From: Hypsibius dujardini | Lineage: Eukaryota; Tardigrada; Eutardigrada; Parachela; Hypsibiidae | Length of the DNA stretch: 24,530 bases | NCBI GenBank assembly: GCA_001579985.1 | Contig: LRSR01011222.1 | Span: forward strand, 1-24,530 | Direction: 5' to 3' | Shown: positions 1 through 10,589 of the stretch, piece by piece | How positions within the stretch are numbered: position 1 is the first letter of the stretch | Layout: every line of letters begins with the position of its first letter | Translations under genes and position numbers: made by a program | Notes under the pieces: model-generated | What the model was told of the DNA's origin: nothing | Databases searched by the model: none | What the model saw: the letters and a program-made list of their open reading frames with translations, nothing else

Positions 1-37
1 CTTTCCGGTGTTTTATTGGGCTCCTGTACATACACAT

Positions 38-62
38 GTCTGCGTGTGTGTGTCTGCGTGTC

Positions 63-100
<38 letters not shown>
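38..100. repeat. (TG)n microsatellite
   Basis: Uninterrupted GT dinucleotides over about 66-97, with imperfect TGTCTGCG copies before. It lies in the ZP intron upstream of the first visible exon. Confidence 0.9.
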
Positions 101-194
101 GTCTGTATATGCGCGTATGGGTAAGAGGCCTCTAACTATATAACACACATCGCTAATTTACCTTGCATTGTCTGTCTTTCGCCACCACCAACAG

Positions 195-3100
195 TCGACA
201 AGGTCGAATGCGAGAAGGATAAGATGCTGGTTTACATCAACGAACGCAAGGTCCAAGAAGAGTATCCAGGAGTGACCGTGGATCGTTACGTCGTCTATGT
301 CAACAACTACAAGGACAGCTGCAAAGACGACTCCGGCGCGATAAGGTATGTCTTGATGATTTACACTAATCGTAATAGTAATAAGTAATTAGCAATGTAA
401 TCCCCCTCCCCCTCCCTCCTCCAAACATTAGATTATTAGCATCTGAAAGGAAAGAGCCCCGCTGTTTAGGGTAGCCGGATAACAAAGGGATTGGCGGGCG
501 CTCATGACGCAAGGGCGACCTCTGAGTTTTCACGCGGCTCTAGAGGCGTTTTTCTCATCAGGTTAATCTCTCAATTAATTCTCAAGATTTTAATTAGATA
601 TAATGAAAGGTTGTTTTTTCTATTAATTCACTTCGAGTTTTTCCCTATTTAAAACTGAAGTTTAGAAAAATACAGATCTCTTTCAAATATTGCCCGGAAT
701 CCCTTTCAACTACTCAACTACTCAACTACTCAACTACTCAAATACTCTTCTCGATTGTACATTAGTATTAAACTGCATTAAGTGCGCATTTTATGACAGA
801 GCCATTTGTTTTGGATTTCTTCTTCAATCGCCAGTTTTCGTAAGTTTCCATTCGTCCTGGAGAACAGTCGACATTTTTTACTCAACAGAGAGCCCGATTA
901 AGGCTGTTATAAAATGTCACTGGTGCTTATAATAATAATATTTAATTAATTCAGAGTATATTAAAATATTATAAAAAACTAGCGTAATCGAGTTTTGCGT
1001 AGAAACACTTTTAGAATAATGTCTAAGTATCAAAAACTGTTGCAAAAAAGGGTCACGAACCATGTCGGATTAGATCTTACATCCAATCAATAAACTGAAA
1101 CTCACGATTTTCAATTGAGACAATTTTGAAAAAGACGTTTTTAAACAAGCTGCTTGTAAAAAGTTTCTGTTATCCATCGTCATAATTTTTATCAACTTTC
1201 AGAAAAAGTTGTTTTCTTGAATTGATAACGACTTTTTGTTAAACCACCGTTTCCTTTAAGTGTGAAGTTGAAGTTGAGCCATCTGATGTCTTTGTAAATT
1301 ATCAAGGGTTATGTGGTCGACGACAATGTACGTGCGCCAATTGAGATCTTCCGAATTTCTCCCCATTGAACGGGAAACACTTTGTCACGAGTCATATTTC
1401 TTAAAATCATCTTAGGCGACAAGATATTTATGAAAAAAGTTTGGTTACGATCGAAGAGCTGCACTTGTAATTGTTCCCTTGTTAGTCAGTTGTAATTGTT
1501 CTCTTTCTAGTCAGTTGTACTAGTAATTGTTCCCTTGTTAAACAGTTGCACTTGTAATTGTTCCCTTGTTAGTCAGTTGTAATTGTTTCCTTGTTAGTCA
1601 GTCGCACTTGTAATTGCTCCCTTGTTAGTCGGTATTGGACGCGGATCAATCAGTAAAAATAAATTAAACTCATTTAATTATCGTGGCAGATTTTTAAATG
1701 ATTCGAGATATTTAACCTTTGAAATTGCTTTTTTGTTGAAGCACCAGCGGGAAGTTGATGTCCAAGCGGTTCGTCGTCTGGCTCAACTCGCAGTGCGGCA
1801 TCGACAGCACCTCCGACAACACTATGGGTCTTCATAAGGTAAGACCTACTTCAATAATTTTCCGTGTTCTGGGTCTTCGCGTTTTGTTGGGGTAGTAAAT
1901 GTTGTAAGGGACAGGAATGGTTGGTCTACCAGACAACAATCCGCCTGGAGGCGCTCAATCCCCGCCCCACGGACGGGAGGATTCTGGAGCAGCGGGTCAA
2001 GTGCGTCTACTCCACTTCACATCAAGCTGTCGCCGCGTCCAATAAACTCATCGTCAATGAGTAAGAAATTCTAATATCTTCAACAAAGCTATACTCCATG
2101 TGACGGTAAAAAAAAATTAATTTAGATAATTTAAAAAATACAAGTCTAGATAATTGAGATTAAGTTGATAATTCTCGTTCGGATGAAATTTAAGAAGTTT
2201 TTAGATAATATAAATAATGTAAGTGTATTTATTTATTTATTTATATTTATTTTATTTAATAATTTTTTTAATTTAGGTAATTGAAATTAAGTTGATAATT
2301 CTTGTGTTGCTGAATTTTTCTGCTGAAGTGTTCCTGTTTGCTTGACAATTTATCGAAGAGCTCGATACTTGTTAATAATTCGGAAACCGCAACACTGACC
2401 CTTAAAACGGGGACAACTATTTAAACGAACATGAAAATTTGCTTGCTGCTCGCCTATTTTTATTACTGTATGAATTAGCATTACGTTTAATTTAAAAAAG
2501 GTTTTTTTGTACGAAATATGAAAAAACATTTTTCTTTCTTCCCTCCTACAGTGCACCGGGGAATTTTGACCGTCAGACCGCGGTCTCCGGGACGAGTACC
2601 GGCGCGGGCACGGTGGAGGGGAGTGCGCCCTCAGTCGAGGACTTTATCGAGCTCTTCTTCTCCAATTCCGACCCGCAGTTCACACAGATGACCGAGGCGA
2701 CCATCGGCGACACTGTTCGAGTGGTTTTACGCATGGCCACCAACGGTATGTCAAGCAATCAGCCAAAAACTCACTTCCATTTATTTATTTATTATTACAT
2801 CTGCACACATTTATTTATCTACGTTTATGTATTTATTAATCCAGCACACTTACACAGTAATATCCATTTATGCTTATTTTTATTTATTATTTATACTTAT
2901 ATTTATTTGTATATTTATCTATTTACGTTTATATTTACATTTACTAATATTTATTTACATTGGTATTTATATTTATTTATTTACGTTAGTATTTTTATTT
3001 ATTTATTTATTTACATTTATATTTACATCTAACATACGGCACAGTTACGGCAAGGGGACTAGATAGTTGGTTGGAAGTTGCTGAAACGGGAGGTGGGTGT

Positions 3101-4663
3101 GTTGCTTTGCAGTGGCATACTCGACGATGAAGCCGGAATTCTGTGTGGTCTCCAACAAACCGTACGTCAACCGAAACGACGCGGACTTCCGAGAGCTCAT
3201 CCTCGTCCGTGACGGGTAAGGTGTATGCCGATGGCGTGTACATATCACGATTGTCCGAAGGGACACTTAAAACAATAATAGTAAAATATTTTTGCGTTTA
3301 ACAGACGGAGCGTAAAATATTTATAATAATAATAACAAAAATGAATTACAATTATAATACATATTTAACAGATTATATTTATTTCACATGCGAAAATATT
3401 TTTTCCACGAGTAAGCAAAAAAATAATCTAAAAAAGCTATAAAATATTAAAACATTAAAACATTTAAAAAAATTTAAAAATTTAAAATTAAAATTTTTAA
3501 GGACCGATGTATATTTTGGGGATATAGCTTTACGGAAATTCTTCGCACATTATCATAAAGCGGGAAAAAGAATTCTACATCTTGAGATCCCTTAATTGTC
3601 ATGGTTTTGCAAACTTTCGCTCAGAAAACAACGGTATTTCAAGCACGCCTTCATACCGATTAATCAACAGGGCGGAAAAGGCGAGGAAGATTCGGCAAAT
3701 TTCTACACAAAATTGTTCTCTCCGTTTTAAGTCTAAAACCGGACTTGAAAGCCGCATAATAATGAGCGTTTTGTGTGACTTCCAGATGTAGCATCGAGTC
3801 GATTCCGCCGCTCATCCCGAAGATGGTCTATCGCGCAGCGCTGGCGACGGGCGAACCGGAGATGTACTACAGCAAGTTCGTCATGTTCCAGATGGGCGAC
3901 TTCAGCGAGCTCCACGCCATGTGCAACGTCCGACTCTGCATCACTAACGCCGAGGCGGCATGTGATACCCAATCGCCGGTATGATTGTCTGTCTGCCATT
4001 AATACTACTTTCATTATATTGTTCGCTTCATTAAAATTATGGTGCCCTCATGTGATGCATTTCCGGTTGTTCACAGAGAGGCTGCTTCGAGTCGGTCAGG
4101 AGAAAGCGTTCAGCGCCGTTTGGAGAGCCACCGACGAGTCGCATGATCACAATCAGCAGCAGCAACTCGGCGAACGGATCGGACATTTCGGATGTACTGA
4201 CAGTCAGTGGGCGCCTGGTGATTCACAGTGGGGAGTCAGGCGGTGAGTTTTTGCAAAAGCATAAAGAACGAATTTTAGGTGTCCGAATATGTGTCTGAGT
4301 CTATGTTTATGTCTGTGTCTGTGTCTGTGTCTGTGTCTGTGTCTGTGTCTGTGTCTGTGTCTGTGTCTGTGCCTGTGTCTGTGCCTGTGTCTATGTCTGG
4401 AACCCATCAGTGTTCTTATTTACGATTGCCTATCATTAACCAAATACTTTCGCTGCATTTCAGTGTCGGAAGCGCAGCAGGAGCTGAACCGGTTTTGTTT
4501 TCCCACGCTGACCTTCTCGGTGCTGTCCGCCGTGCTGGCGTGGTTTTTTGTTCTCTCCCTGGCGGCGTCCCTGTGTTTAGCGTTTTTGTTGCGGCGCGAA
4601 AAGAAACGCGCCCAGTTCTTTCACACCAAGTATCCCTCCTGTTCGGAATCGAACTGTTCTTAG
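195..4663 (+). CDS. ZP-domain transmembrane protein, 5'-partial, 8 exons in window
   Basis: Exons: 195-345, 1748-1838, 1909-2060, 2552-2745, 3113-3215, 3786-3978, 4077-4242, 4464-4663. All joins keep frame and give about 415 residues ending at TAG 4661-4663. The first exon follows a splice acceptor, so the start and signal peptide lie upstream of the window. The ZP-N half has its cysteines in VEC, DSC, SQCGID and KCVYS contexts. The ZP-C half has cysteines in EFCVV, GCSIES, MCNVRLC, AACDT and GCFES. A furin site RRKR (4098-4109) follows ZP-C. After it come a hydrophobic stretch (SGRLVIHSG), a single membrane segment of about 23 residues (roughly LTFSVLSAV to LCLAFLL) and a basic RREKKR stop-transfer tail. 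Family knowledge: such proteins are secreted or membrane-bound, cleaved by furin, and polymerise into apical extracellular matrix or cuticle. I cannot assign a subfamily. Introns of 70-1402 nt carry simple repeats. Confidence 0.88.
346..1747 (+). other. Large ZP-gene intron with no further exon seen
   Basis: A 1.4-kb GT-AG intron, AT-rich. It contains a run of CTACTCAA 8-mers at about 706-744 and a minisatellite at about 1460-1633. I see no extra exon: the flanking exons join in frame and the ZP-N cysteine spacing is complete without one. Confidence 0.7.
1460..1633. repeat. Imperfect minisatellite in ZP intron
   Basis: About six copies of a unit built on TTGTAATTGTTCCCTTGT followed by TAGTCAGTTG, with alternating spacers so that unit length varies between roughly 25 and 35 bp. 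Confidence 0.8.
2778..3035. repeat. (TTTA)n-rich tract in ZP intron
   Basis: Imperfect ATTTATTT tetranucleotide array with TTACGTT and TTACATT interruptions, confined to the intron 2746-3112. It creates long Tyr/Ile/Phe-rich spurious frames. Confidence 0.85.
4290..4397. repeat. (TGTGTC)n hexanucleotide array in ZP intron 7
   Basis: About 15 near-perfect TGTGTC units with a few TGTGCC and TATGTC variants. It sits in the last ZP intron and is open in several frames as Val-Ser, Cys-Leu or, on the other strand, His-Arg repeats. Confidence 0.9.
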
Positions 4664-5031
4664 CAAGGACGCTATTATCGCGTGTGCACATACGGCACTC
4701 TCCGTTGCGCGTGCTTTGTTTTGACCTCTCTTCTTCTACAATGGGGAATCGGGCCGGGCCTCGTCCCACCATTTTTGTCTGGAAACCTTTCGTGCAGTTA
4801 TCGACCCTGACGTCGAACCTTTTACGACTAACAATACGACTATAAGCATTTGTCAACCCGAAATCGGAACACGTCTGTTGCAATTGCCCAAAAGACGACA
4901 CACCGGAGCAACGTTGCGTAGAATAATGGAATCTGATCGGAATAGGAAGGGTGTTGATATTCCTCAGGTTGCTGTGTGAAATACGCTTACGAAGTGCGTA
5001 AAGGTGAACTGCTTTGATGCGGAGTAAGAGT

Positions 5032-5037
5032 AATAAA
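5032..5037 (+). terminator. Candidate poly(A) signal of the ZP gene
   Basis: AATAAA lies about 370 nt after the ZP stop codon and is the first such hexamer in the 3' flank. It implies a 3' UTR of about 390 nt. Inferred from motif and position only. Confidence 0.5.
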
Positions 5038-5509
5038 TCGTATCATTAATTACACTACGAGGAGGGTGCCTTAATTCCAGCCACCCCTTTTTGGGTCTTT
5101 ATTTTAAGGTATCTAGCAATCCCATTATAAAGGGACCTTTCCATTACCTGAAATTCCGGGAAAAGAATACGCAGATTGTAATGAATAACTCATTAACTAT
5201 CTAATCTGGCATTTCAGACGTCCGGGTCAGTTTTTTTTTCAAATTATTGATCAGAGTACTTAGTGAGGAATTCTAGAGGAGATGATACTTTCCCCCACGT
5301 TCCTACGCACGTTTTTCATTTTTATATGGGGCATCCTCCAACACCAAAACCAGTCATCAAGTCCAATACAGGATTATGCATATGCCACGCCCATATGCTT
5401 GATAAGCTTTTGGGTGGCTACGAATTGATTACTCCCTTGATACATAAGATGGCCTATCGTGTTCAGCGCTGTTCTACTAGCCGCCGTCGAGTCGGGGTGA
5501 ACGAATCGG

Positions 5510-5875
5510 ATGTCCGTGTCCTTGTCTGTGTCAGTGTCTGTATCTGTGATTGTGTCTGTATCTGTGTCTGCGTATGTGTCTGTGCCTGTGTCTGTGTCTG
5601 CGTATGTATCTGTGCATGTTTTTGTGTCTGTATCTGCGTATGTGTCTGTGCCTGTGATTGTGTCTGTATCTGTGTCTGCGTATGTGTCTGTGCCTGTGTT
5701 TGCGTATGTATCTGTGCCTGTGTTTGTGTCTGCGTATGTGTTTTTTGTGCTTGGGTCGGTGTCGGTGTCGGTGTCGGTGTTTGTGTTGATGTCTGTCGCT
5801 GTGTCTGCGTCTGTACATGTGGTTGTGTCTATGTGTGCATCTGTATTTGTGTCTGAGCCTGTGTGTGAACTTTCG
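5510..5875. repeat. Imperfect TGTGTC/TGTATC satellite
   Basis: About 360 bp of diverged hexamers, TGTGTC with TGCGTA, TGTATC and GGTGTC variants, partly organised into higher-order 30-50 bp blocks (GTGTCTGCGTATGTGTCTGT recurs). It is intergenic, downstream of the ZP gene, and gives long spurious frames on both strands. Confidence 0.85.
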
Positions 5876-6344
5876 AAAGGGGCATGAGTGAACATGGGAG
5901 ATATGAGTGGAACGTATGTAATCAAAGACACATCCGGCCGACCACAGGCCGAAAATTCGCGAGCAGTGTGTTAAAAAACCATCTCGTAAATTCTCACTTC
6001 AGCCTGGAACTGGACTACTCCCGCTAAATACACATCTTTTTTCCATATACACTGGTGAGAAAAAAGATCCACAGAAGTAGAAGCACATACATCATCCTCG
6101 AATGTACCTCCCTCTCAAAGAAGAAGCCCGGATCTCATCCCCTCCCGTGAAGGCATACAGCAAGAGCTCGCACGGACACCCTCAAGCGAGAGAGAAGGAG
6201 GAGGAGAAAGAAAACAAAAAAAACCGAGTGAAAACATTGCGCGCGAAAACAATCCCACGAAAAGAATCGCCACAATTGATCAATTCATAAAACGAATCCT
6301 CCAGAGTCTCTTGGGTCTCCCCCTCACGCCATCGGGTCTCCCCC
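5876..6344. other. Interval between repeat and MATH-BTB stop
   Basis: Probably holds the MATH-BTB 3' UTR (minus strand). I see no canonical minus-strand AATAAA. A 62-codon Lys/Glu-rich plus-strand frame (6102-6290) has no recognisable features. Confidence 0.4.
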
Positions 6345-6360
6345 TCACGCCATGGACTCT
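6319..6360 (-). repeat. 21-bp tandem duplication over the MATH-BTB stop codon
   Basis: On the plus strand GGGTCTCCCCCTCACGCCAT occurs twice in direct tandem. Read on the minus strand, the ATG-GCG-TGA that ends the protein and the following bases are repeated just downstream, so a second identical MA-stop lies in the 3' UTR. Confidence 0.85.
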
Positions 6361-9330
6361 TGATTGTCCCCGCTGACCTCCCGACCGATCTGCATGTCCA
6401 GCAGCTCGGTGGCGAGCCCGAAGCCCTCCTCCGAGTCCTTCAGCTCCTGCCATCCGGGGGTCTTAATCACCTGCCGCAGGTTGGAGGCAATGTGCATCTT
6501 ACACTCCCGTTTGAGGCATTCCGCGTTGTAGTTGCAGGCCATGACGAAGAACTGCGTGACATTATCCACCGTGATGCGGCTGATGAGTTCAGTTTCGGTC
6601 TGCCGTTTGAGGTTATCAATCTGATACTTGTCCGCCGCGACGAGGAGGTGCTCGGTGAAGGCCGCCGAATTGGTCACCCGGTCGGTGTACATAAACTCCA
6701 GCAGGAGCCCGATAATGTCGCCCGGGTCGGGCAGGTCGACGGTGGCCTTGTTGTTCTCCTTAGTCGGGTGCGAGAACATGGCCTCAAAGTACTTGCTGCG
6801 CTGGGAGATGATGAGCTTGTGCGCGCGGTACTCCTTCCCGTCGCCGCTTTTTATGATGACGTCGGAGGAGCGGCCGGTCTTGAGGAGGTCCCCGAAATCG
6901 ATCCCGAGCGTCATCCGGGGGCAGTCGATGCGGTTGGTGCTGCTCTCCACCTCCACGAGGATTTCCAGGTACCACAGGATGCGGATGGAGTCGTTCAGGA
7001 GGAACTTTTTTTCCTCCTCGAAAAGGTCGTTGTGGGAAATGAATTCGGGCCAACCCCAACTGCGGAAGGGAGAAAAGCGGATGCGTTTCAGTATGGAATT
7101 CAAAGATTCGGACAGAAAAATTCCTTGTTGACCCATCAGTTTGTCTATCTACCTGCGTGACTGTCTGTATGTCAGCTTGCGTTCCAGTATGTCTGTCTTC
7201 CTGTGTGCCTTCCTGTAATCTTTCTGCCTATTCATGTATATATCTGCGGTTAACTTCCTTGTCTGCTGTCGGTATCTTCAACTGCCTGCCGTCATGTCTA
7301 TCTGATATCCGTATTACCGTATCATCGCATGTGTCTATAGTACTAACGGCATGCCCATGAGTCTGCCTGTATGTCTGTTTTACCACCTGCCTGGTTGTAT
7401 GAAGGTTCCTCCGTATCTGCCTGTGGCTGTCCACCGTTTGCCAGTCTAACTACATCTACAGTTTCACCTTAACCTATCTGTGTCTATATTTTCCTGCGCT
7501 GGCTCGCCTCCCTCGATTACCACTAGGGAGTAAGGGTGGCATCAAATGTGAAATCAAATCACATGGAATGGGGTCTGTTTGTCTGTCAGCCTGTCTGTCT
7601 GTCTGTTAGTCTGTTAGTTTGTCTGTCAGCCTGTCTGTCTCTCTGCCTCTGTCTGTTTGTCTGTCTGTCTGTCTGTCAGAATTCACGTCTTCCTGTTTGT
7701 AGAGTTAGGACAAGGTTAGGACCTGAAGTTATCCCTTGTGAAACAATCGACTTTGCCCATCTTGGCGGAACGTTCCATGGTTTTTAGAGCCTCATTGATA
7801 TCGTCGTCGAAGGAGAGGATTTTGCCGCGGTGCTTGGCCTGGACGTGGCCGTTGTTGGGCTGGTGCACGCACAGGTAGGCGGACACAAAGTTCCGTTCAG
7901 GTACGTCACGGTTGAAGCCGAGTGGGTGTACCCGGAGATACCTAGACAAGAGGAAGAGCAATTCATAAGACAAGGATCGCCGTCAAGTCAATCAAATCAA
8001 CCAATTACTTATGCCACCGAGAACCAAACAATCTTTCAAACATGAAAACACCCATTATAGTAAAAAATTACTTTCCCGTTATTGGAAAATAAAGCTACAA
8101 AACGAACACACAAACTGGAAAAAGGATAATGGTGTCATTTATCATTACCGCAGACAGCATCCAATACTACAAATCAATCAATCAATCAATCAATCAATCG
8201 ACAACTATCAATCATAGAATGACGCGTGGAATCAATCAGACCAAAGCTAATCAACCAATCAATAGCCGAGCGTCCTTCTGTAATAATTCAATTTTAGTAA
8301 AAATAAGAAATTTTAAAAAAACTCTAGATTATCTCTCATAAAAATAAAACAATACACAAATTCAATATGATCCAAATACATTATCTCGTTTCAAAAAATA
8401 TCAAACACCCACGTGGACTTGTCAACTCCATGCTTGCATAACAACTCTACTGAAAGTATTAAATCAAATCGTGATCATCAATCAATCAAAGCTCCGTGTG
8501 CAATCAACCAAATCAAGCTAATCAATCAATCAAGCAACAGTGAAGCAAAAGATTCCTTAAACAGACAGTTTCAGGTTAAAACTGAAAACTACAAGAGAAT
8601 TGCAAAGTACCCCCACAAAATCCAATCCAGTCAAGTCCAAATGCAGTCCGTCATTTAAAAAAACAATCCCAACACGCACGTGAACACGTCAAGACGACGA
8701 TTCAATCAAATCGTGATCATCAATCAATCAACGACACGCGTGTAACGCACCAAATCCAGCTAATCAACCAATCAAGCAGTAGTAAACCACACAATTCCTC
8801 AAACAGACAGTTTCTGGTTTAAATTGGGAATTTCAATAGAACTTCAGACTGCCCCCACAAAATACAATCCAGTCAAGTCCAGATATAGTCCATCATTTAA
8901 AAAAATACCCCTAACACGCACGTGAACACGTCAAGCATGCTTGCATAACCACCCCATTAAGTCAAAAAATCACGGAGATCTTGGCACACTCTCTTTCTTC
9001 GAAGGCTTTTTTTCTGACTCACCATTCCGTGCCGTCGGGGGTCGTGAATTTGGGGCTCTTTATCGACTCATCCTTATCCTTGACGAAGGTGTAGTTACTG
9101 ATGGTCCACAGGTAGTGGCACTTGATGGTCTTGATGATGGTCGTCGCGTGGTACGACAACGTGCTGCCGTCCTCGCTGCTGAGGCTGCCTCCTCCACCCG
9201 CACCCACAGTGCCACCACCACCACCATTGTTGTTGTTGAGGGTGCTGCTGCGGCCCGTGGAGGGGTTGAAGCCGCCCCTGGCATTGCCGTTGCTGGACTT
9301 GACGCTGCTGCCGCCACTGGACGCCATCAT
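6345..9330 (-). CDS. MATH-BTB (SPOP-type) protein, 3 exons
   Basis: Exons (transcript order): 9330-9023, 7941-7723, 7059-6345, giving 413 residues. The N-terminal 65 residues are Ser/Gly/Asn-rich, including a poly-Asn/Gly tract. The MATH domain spans about residues 70-212 (starting near HYLWTISNYTF and containing YLRVHPLGF and SWGWPEFIS). The BTB/POZ domain spans about 230-340 (DVIIKSGDGKEYRAHKLIISQRSKYFEAMFSH, typical A1-A2 region), followed by a short BACK-like helical tail. Family role: MATH binds substrate while BTB dimerises and recruits Cullin-3, making a ubiquitin ligase adaptor. Several SPOP substrate-groove aromatics look replaced (positions matching Y87 and F102 read as F and H), while the WGF motif is WGW. 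So I call it SPOP-type, not SPOP. Start: tandem ATGs at 9330 and 9327 are the first that avoid a non-homologous leader; an in-frame ATG at 9393 is possible, and an AG after a pyrimidine tract near 9350 could mark a 5' UTR intron. Introns are 1081 and 663 nt, both repeat-filled. Confidence 0.88.
7140..7680. repeat. CTGT-type tetranucleotide region in MATH-BTB intron 2
   Basis: Diverged CTGTCTGC/CTGTATGT motifs at 7140-7440 and a dense CTGT array at about 7568-7678. On the transcribed (minus) strand this is CAGA. Confidence 0.85.
8165..8945. repeat. CAAT-rich tandem repeat, about 242-bp unit, in MATH-BTB intron 1
   Basis: Two clear copies begin at 8462 and 8704 (AATCAAATCGTGATCATCAA) and share CAGTCAAGTCCA, CATTTAAAAAAA and CACGCACGTGAACACGTCAAG blocks. 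A more diverged third copy precedes them, starting at the (CAAT)n run near 8170. ATGCTTGCATAAC flanks both ends (about 8429 and 8937). Confidence 0.75.
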
Positions 9331-9438
9331 GGAAGGAAGGCGCAAGGATGGCCTGGAAGAATTCACAGGGAGGGACGAAAAATGGGGGGACAAAAAAGAA
9401 ATTCCTCTGATTTTTCAAGTGTGTAAAAATTGTCAGGC

Positions 9439-9458
9439 TGTGTGTGTGTGTGTGTGCA
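9439..9458. repeat. (TG)n microsatellite upstream of MATH-BTB
   Basis: Short TG dinucleotide run about 110 bp upstream of the MATH-BTB start, in its promoter or 5' UTR. Confidence 0.85.
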
Positions 9459-9459
9459 T

Positions 9460-10340
9460 GAGTGAGGAAGGAAAACAACACGGACGAAGGAGACAGACAG
9501 ACAGAGTAGTGAACGGCGAGGGCAAGGCACACACACGCGAGATGATTCATCTAAGCAGTGGACAGGGAGCGTGCCTAACGATTCGTTGAGGAACAACAGG
9601 GAAATTCTTGCGTTTGTTGCTTTTGAACTGTCCTGCCGATTTTAATGAAATTAACTGACGATGACAGGGGGTTTATACTAACTATCTGGAAAAAAATACA
9701 TATACGAATTCATTCGGAAGAGCTTCGACATTGATCACATGTAGGTATCGAGTTTCGATTAGGGAACAGCTGCTCCGTCAGAGGTCCTGGTTTCAAAATC
9801 AGTTTTCTCAACAAGCGCAAATTGTTAATTACTTTCTTTTTCTGTCTCAGTTTTTCAACGGCTTCAAAATATGCGACCAAGTTGGGATGATGGAAAAGTA
9901 TTAAGGAGAAGAAGTTATTTAAGCTGCTCGAAACAGCTAGTAAAAACGTCAATATTATTAGGCAAAATCCCCTTTCTCTTTGACCCGCCGTGGAAGGAGC
10001 TTGTTCCAGAATAATGTGCATGTAACCACGTGGCATTTTCGTGTTGTAGACCACGTGAGCAAACCGGCTTTTGTGGGATGGGGTCAGCGGATGTGGGGGC
10101 GGAGCTTGGTGGTAGCGTTGAACTGGGGCAGGGGGCGCCACACTCTGCTCACTGGCTGGACTCACAGGTCGGTCATGTTGTTCGTTCGCCTTCCACTTCT
10201 CGACCTTGAATTTGAATTTCAATCAATTTGATCGCGAAAAAAATGTACGTTGAGTGATTTAATTAAGTGATTGTGTCGAATTTCTGACTTGCTTTTATGG
10301 TGGTCCAAACTGAAAGCATTTGCTTAGCAGGCCTTTTGAA
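9460..10340. other. Intergenic region upstream of MATH-BTB
   Basis: Likely MATH-BTB promoter on the minus strand. Two CACGTG E-box palindromes lie about 26 bp apart near 10027 and 10052. A 170-codon minus-strand frame (9710-10222) opens only from TTG and shows no domain, so I do not call a gene. Confidence 0.35.
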
Positions 10341-10350
10341 TGCGGCCAAG

Positions 10351-10589
10351 CTTTTGATTGCGATCAACTGGTGCTGATTCTTGGACCCCCCGTGAATTAG
10401 TTCCGACGGGCCGAAAACCCTGAAGTGCTTCAATCAAGTAATCAATCACCCGATTCTAAACACAATTTGTAGCGAGAATGTAGGCAATCAAGCACGTGCA
10501 GTCTTGTGGTCTCCTATTTTTGCAACCAATCAGGTCCGGTCTCTTCTGACTGATCACGCAGTAGCACCAATTGATCAGAATTCTACAGT
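10351..10589. mobile_element. MITE-like element, family A, copy 2
   Basis: Homologous over most of its length to 20351-20628. Shared blocks are GACCCCCC with GGGCC-AAAAC, CAATCAA runs, a GCAGTCTTGTGGT / GCGGTCTTGTGGT block and TTTTTGCAACCAATCA / TCTTTGCAGTCAATCA. The inner terminal inverted repeat is GATCAACTGGTGCT (left, 10362-10375) against GATCAATTGGTGCT read on the other strand (right). The right terminus TCTACAG is followed by TA. The left outer end is degraded, so its boundary is approximate. No coding capacity, so non-autonomous. Confidence 0.65.

Noticed and set aside
4204-4407. His-Arg repeat frame on the minus strand
   Set aside because: Product of the hexamer array inside ZP intron 7; overlaps a real exon on the other strand.
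5263-5931. Long frames on both strands (Cys/Val-rich and Thr/Asp-rich)
   Set aside because: They are translations of the TGTGTC satellite and exist on both strands at once.
6102-6290. Lys/Glu-rich 62-codon frame
   Set aside because: Starts at ATG but lacks domains, and lies antisense in the probable MATH-BTB 3' UTR.
6360-7160. 266-codon plus-strand frame opposite the MATH-BTB last exon
   Set aside because: Antisense shadow of a well-supported MATH-BTB exon.
9710-10222. 170-codon minus-strand frame
   Set aside because: Opens from TTG, has no recognisable domain or splice-supported neighbours, and overlaps ordinary intergenic sequence.
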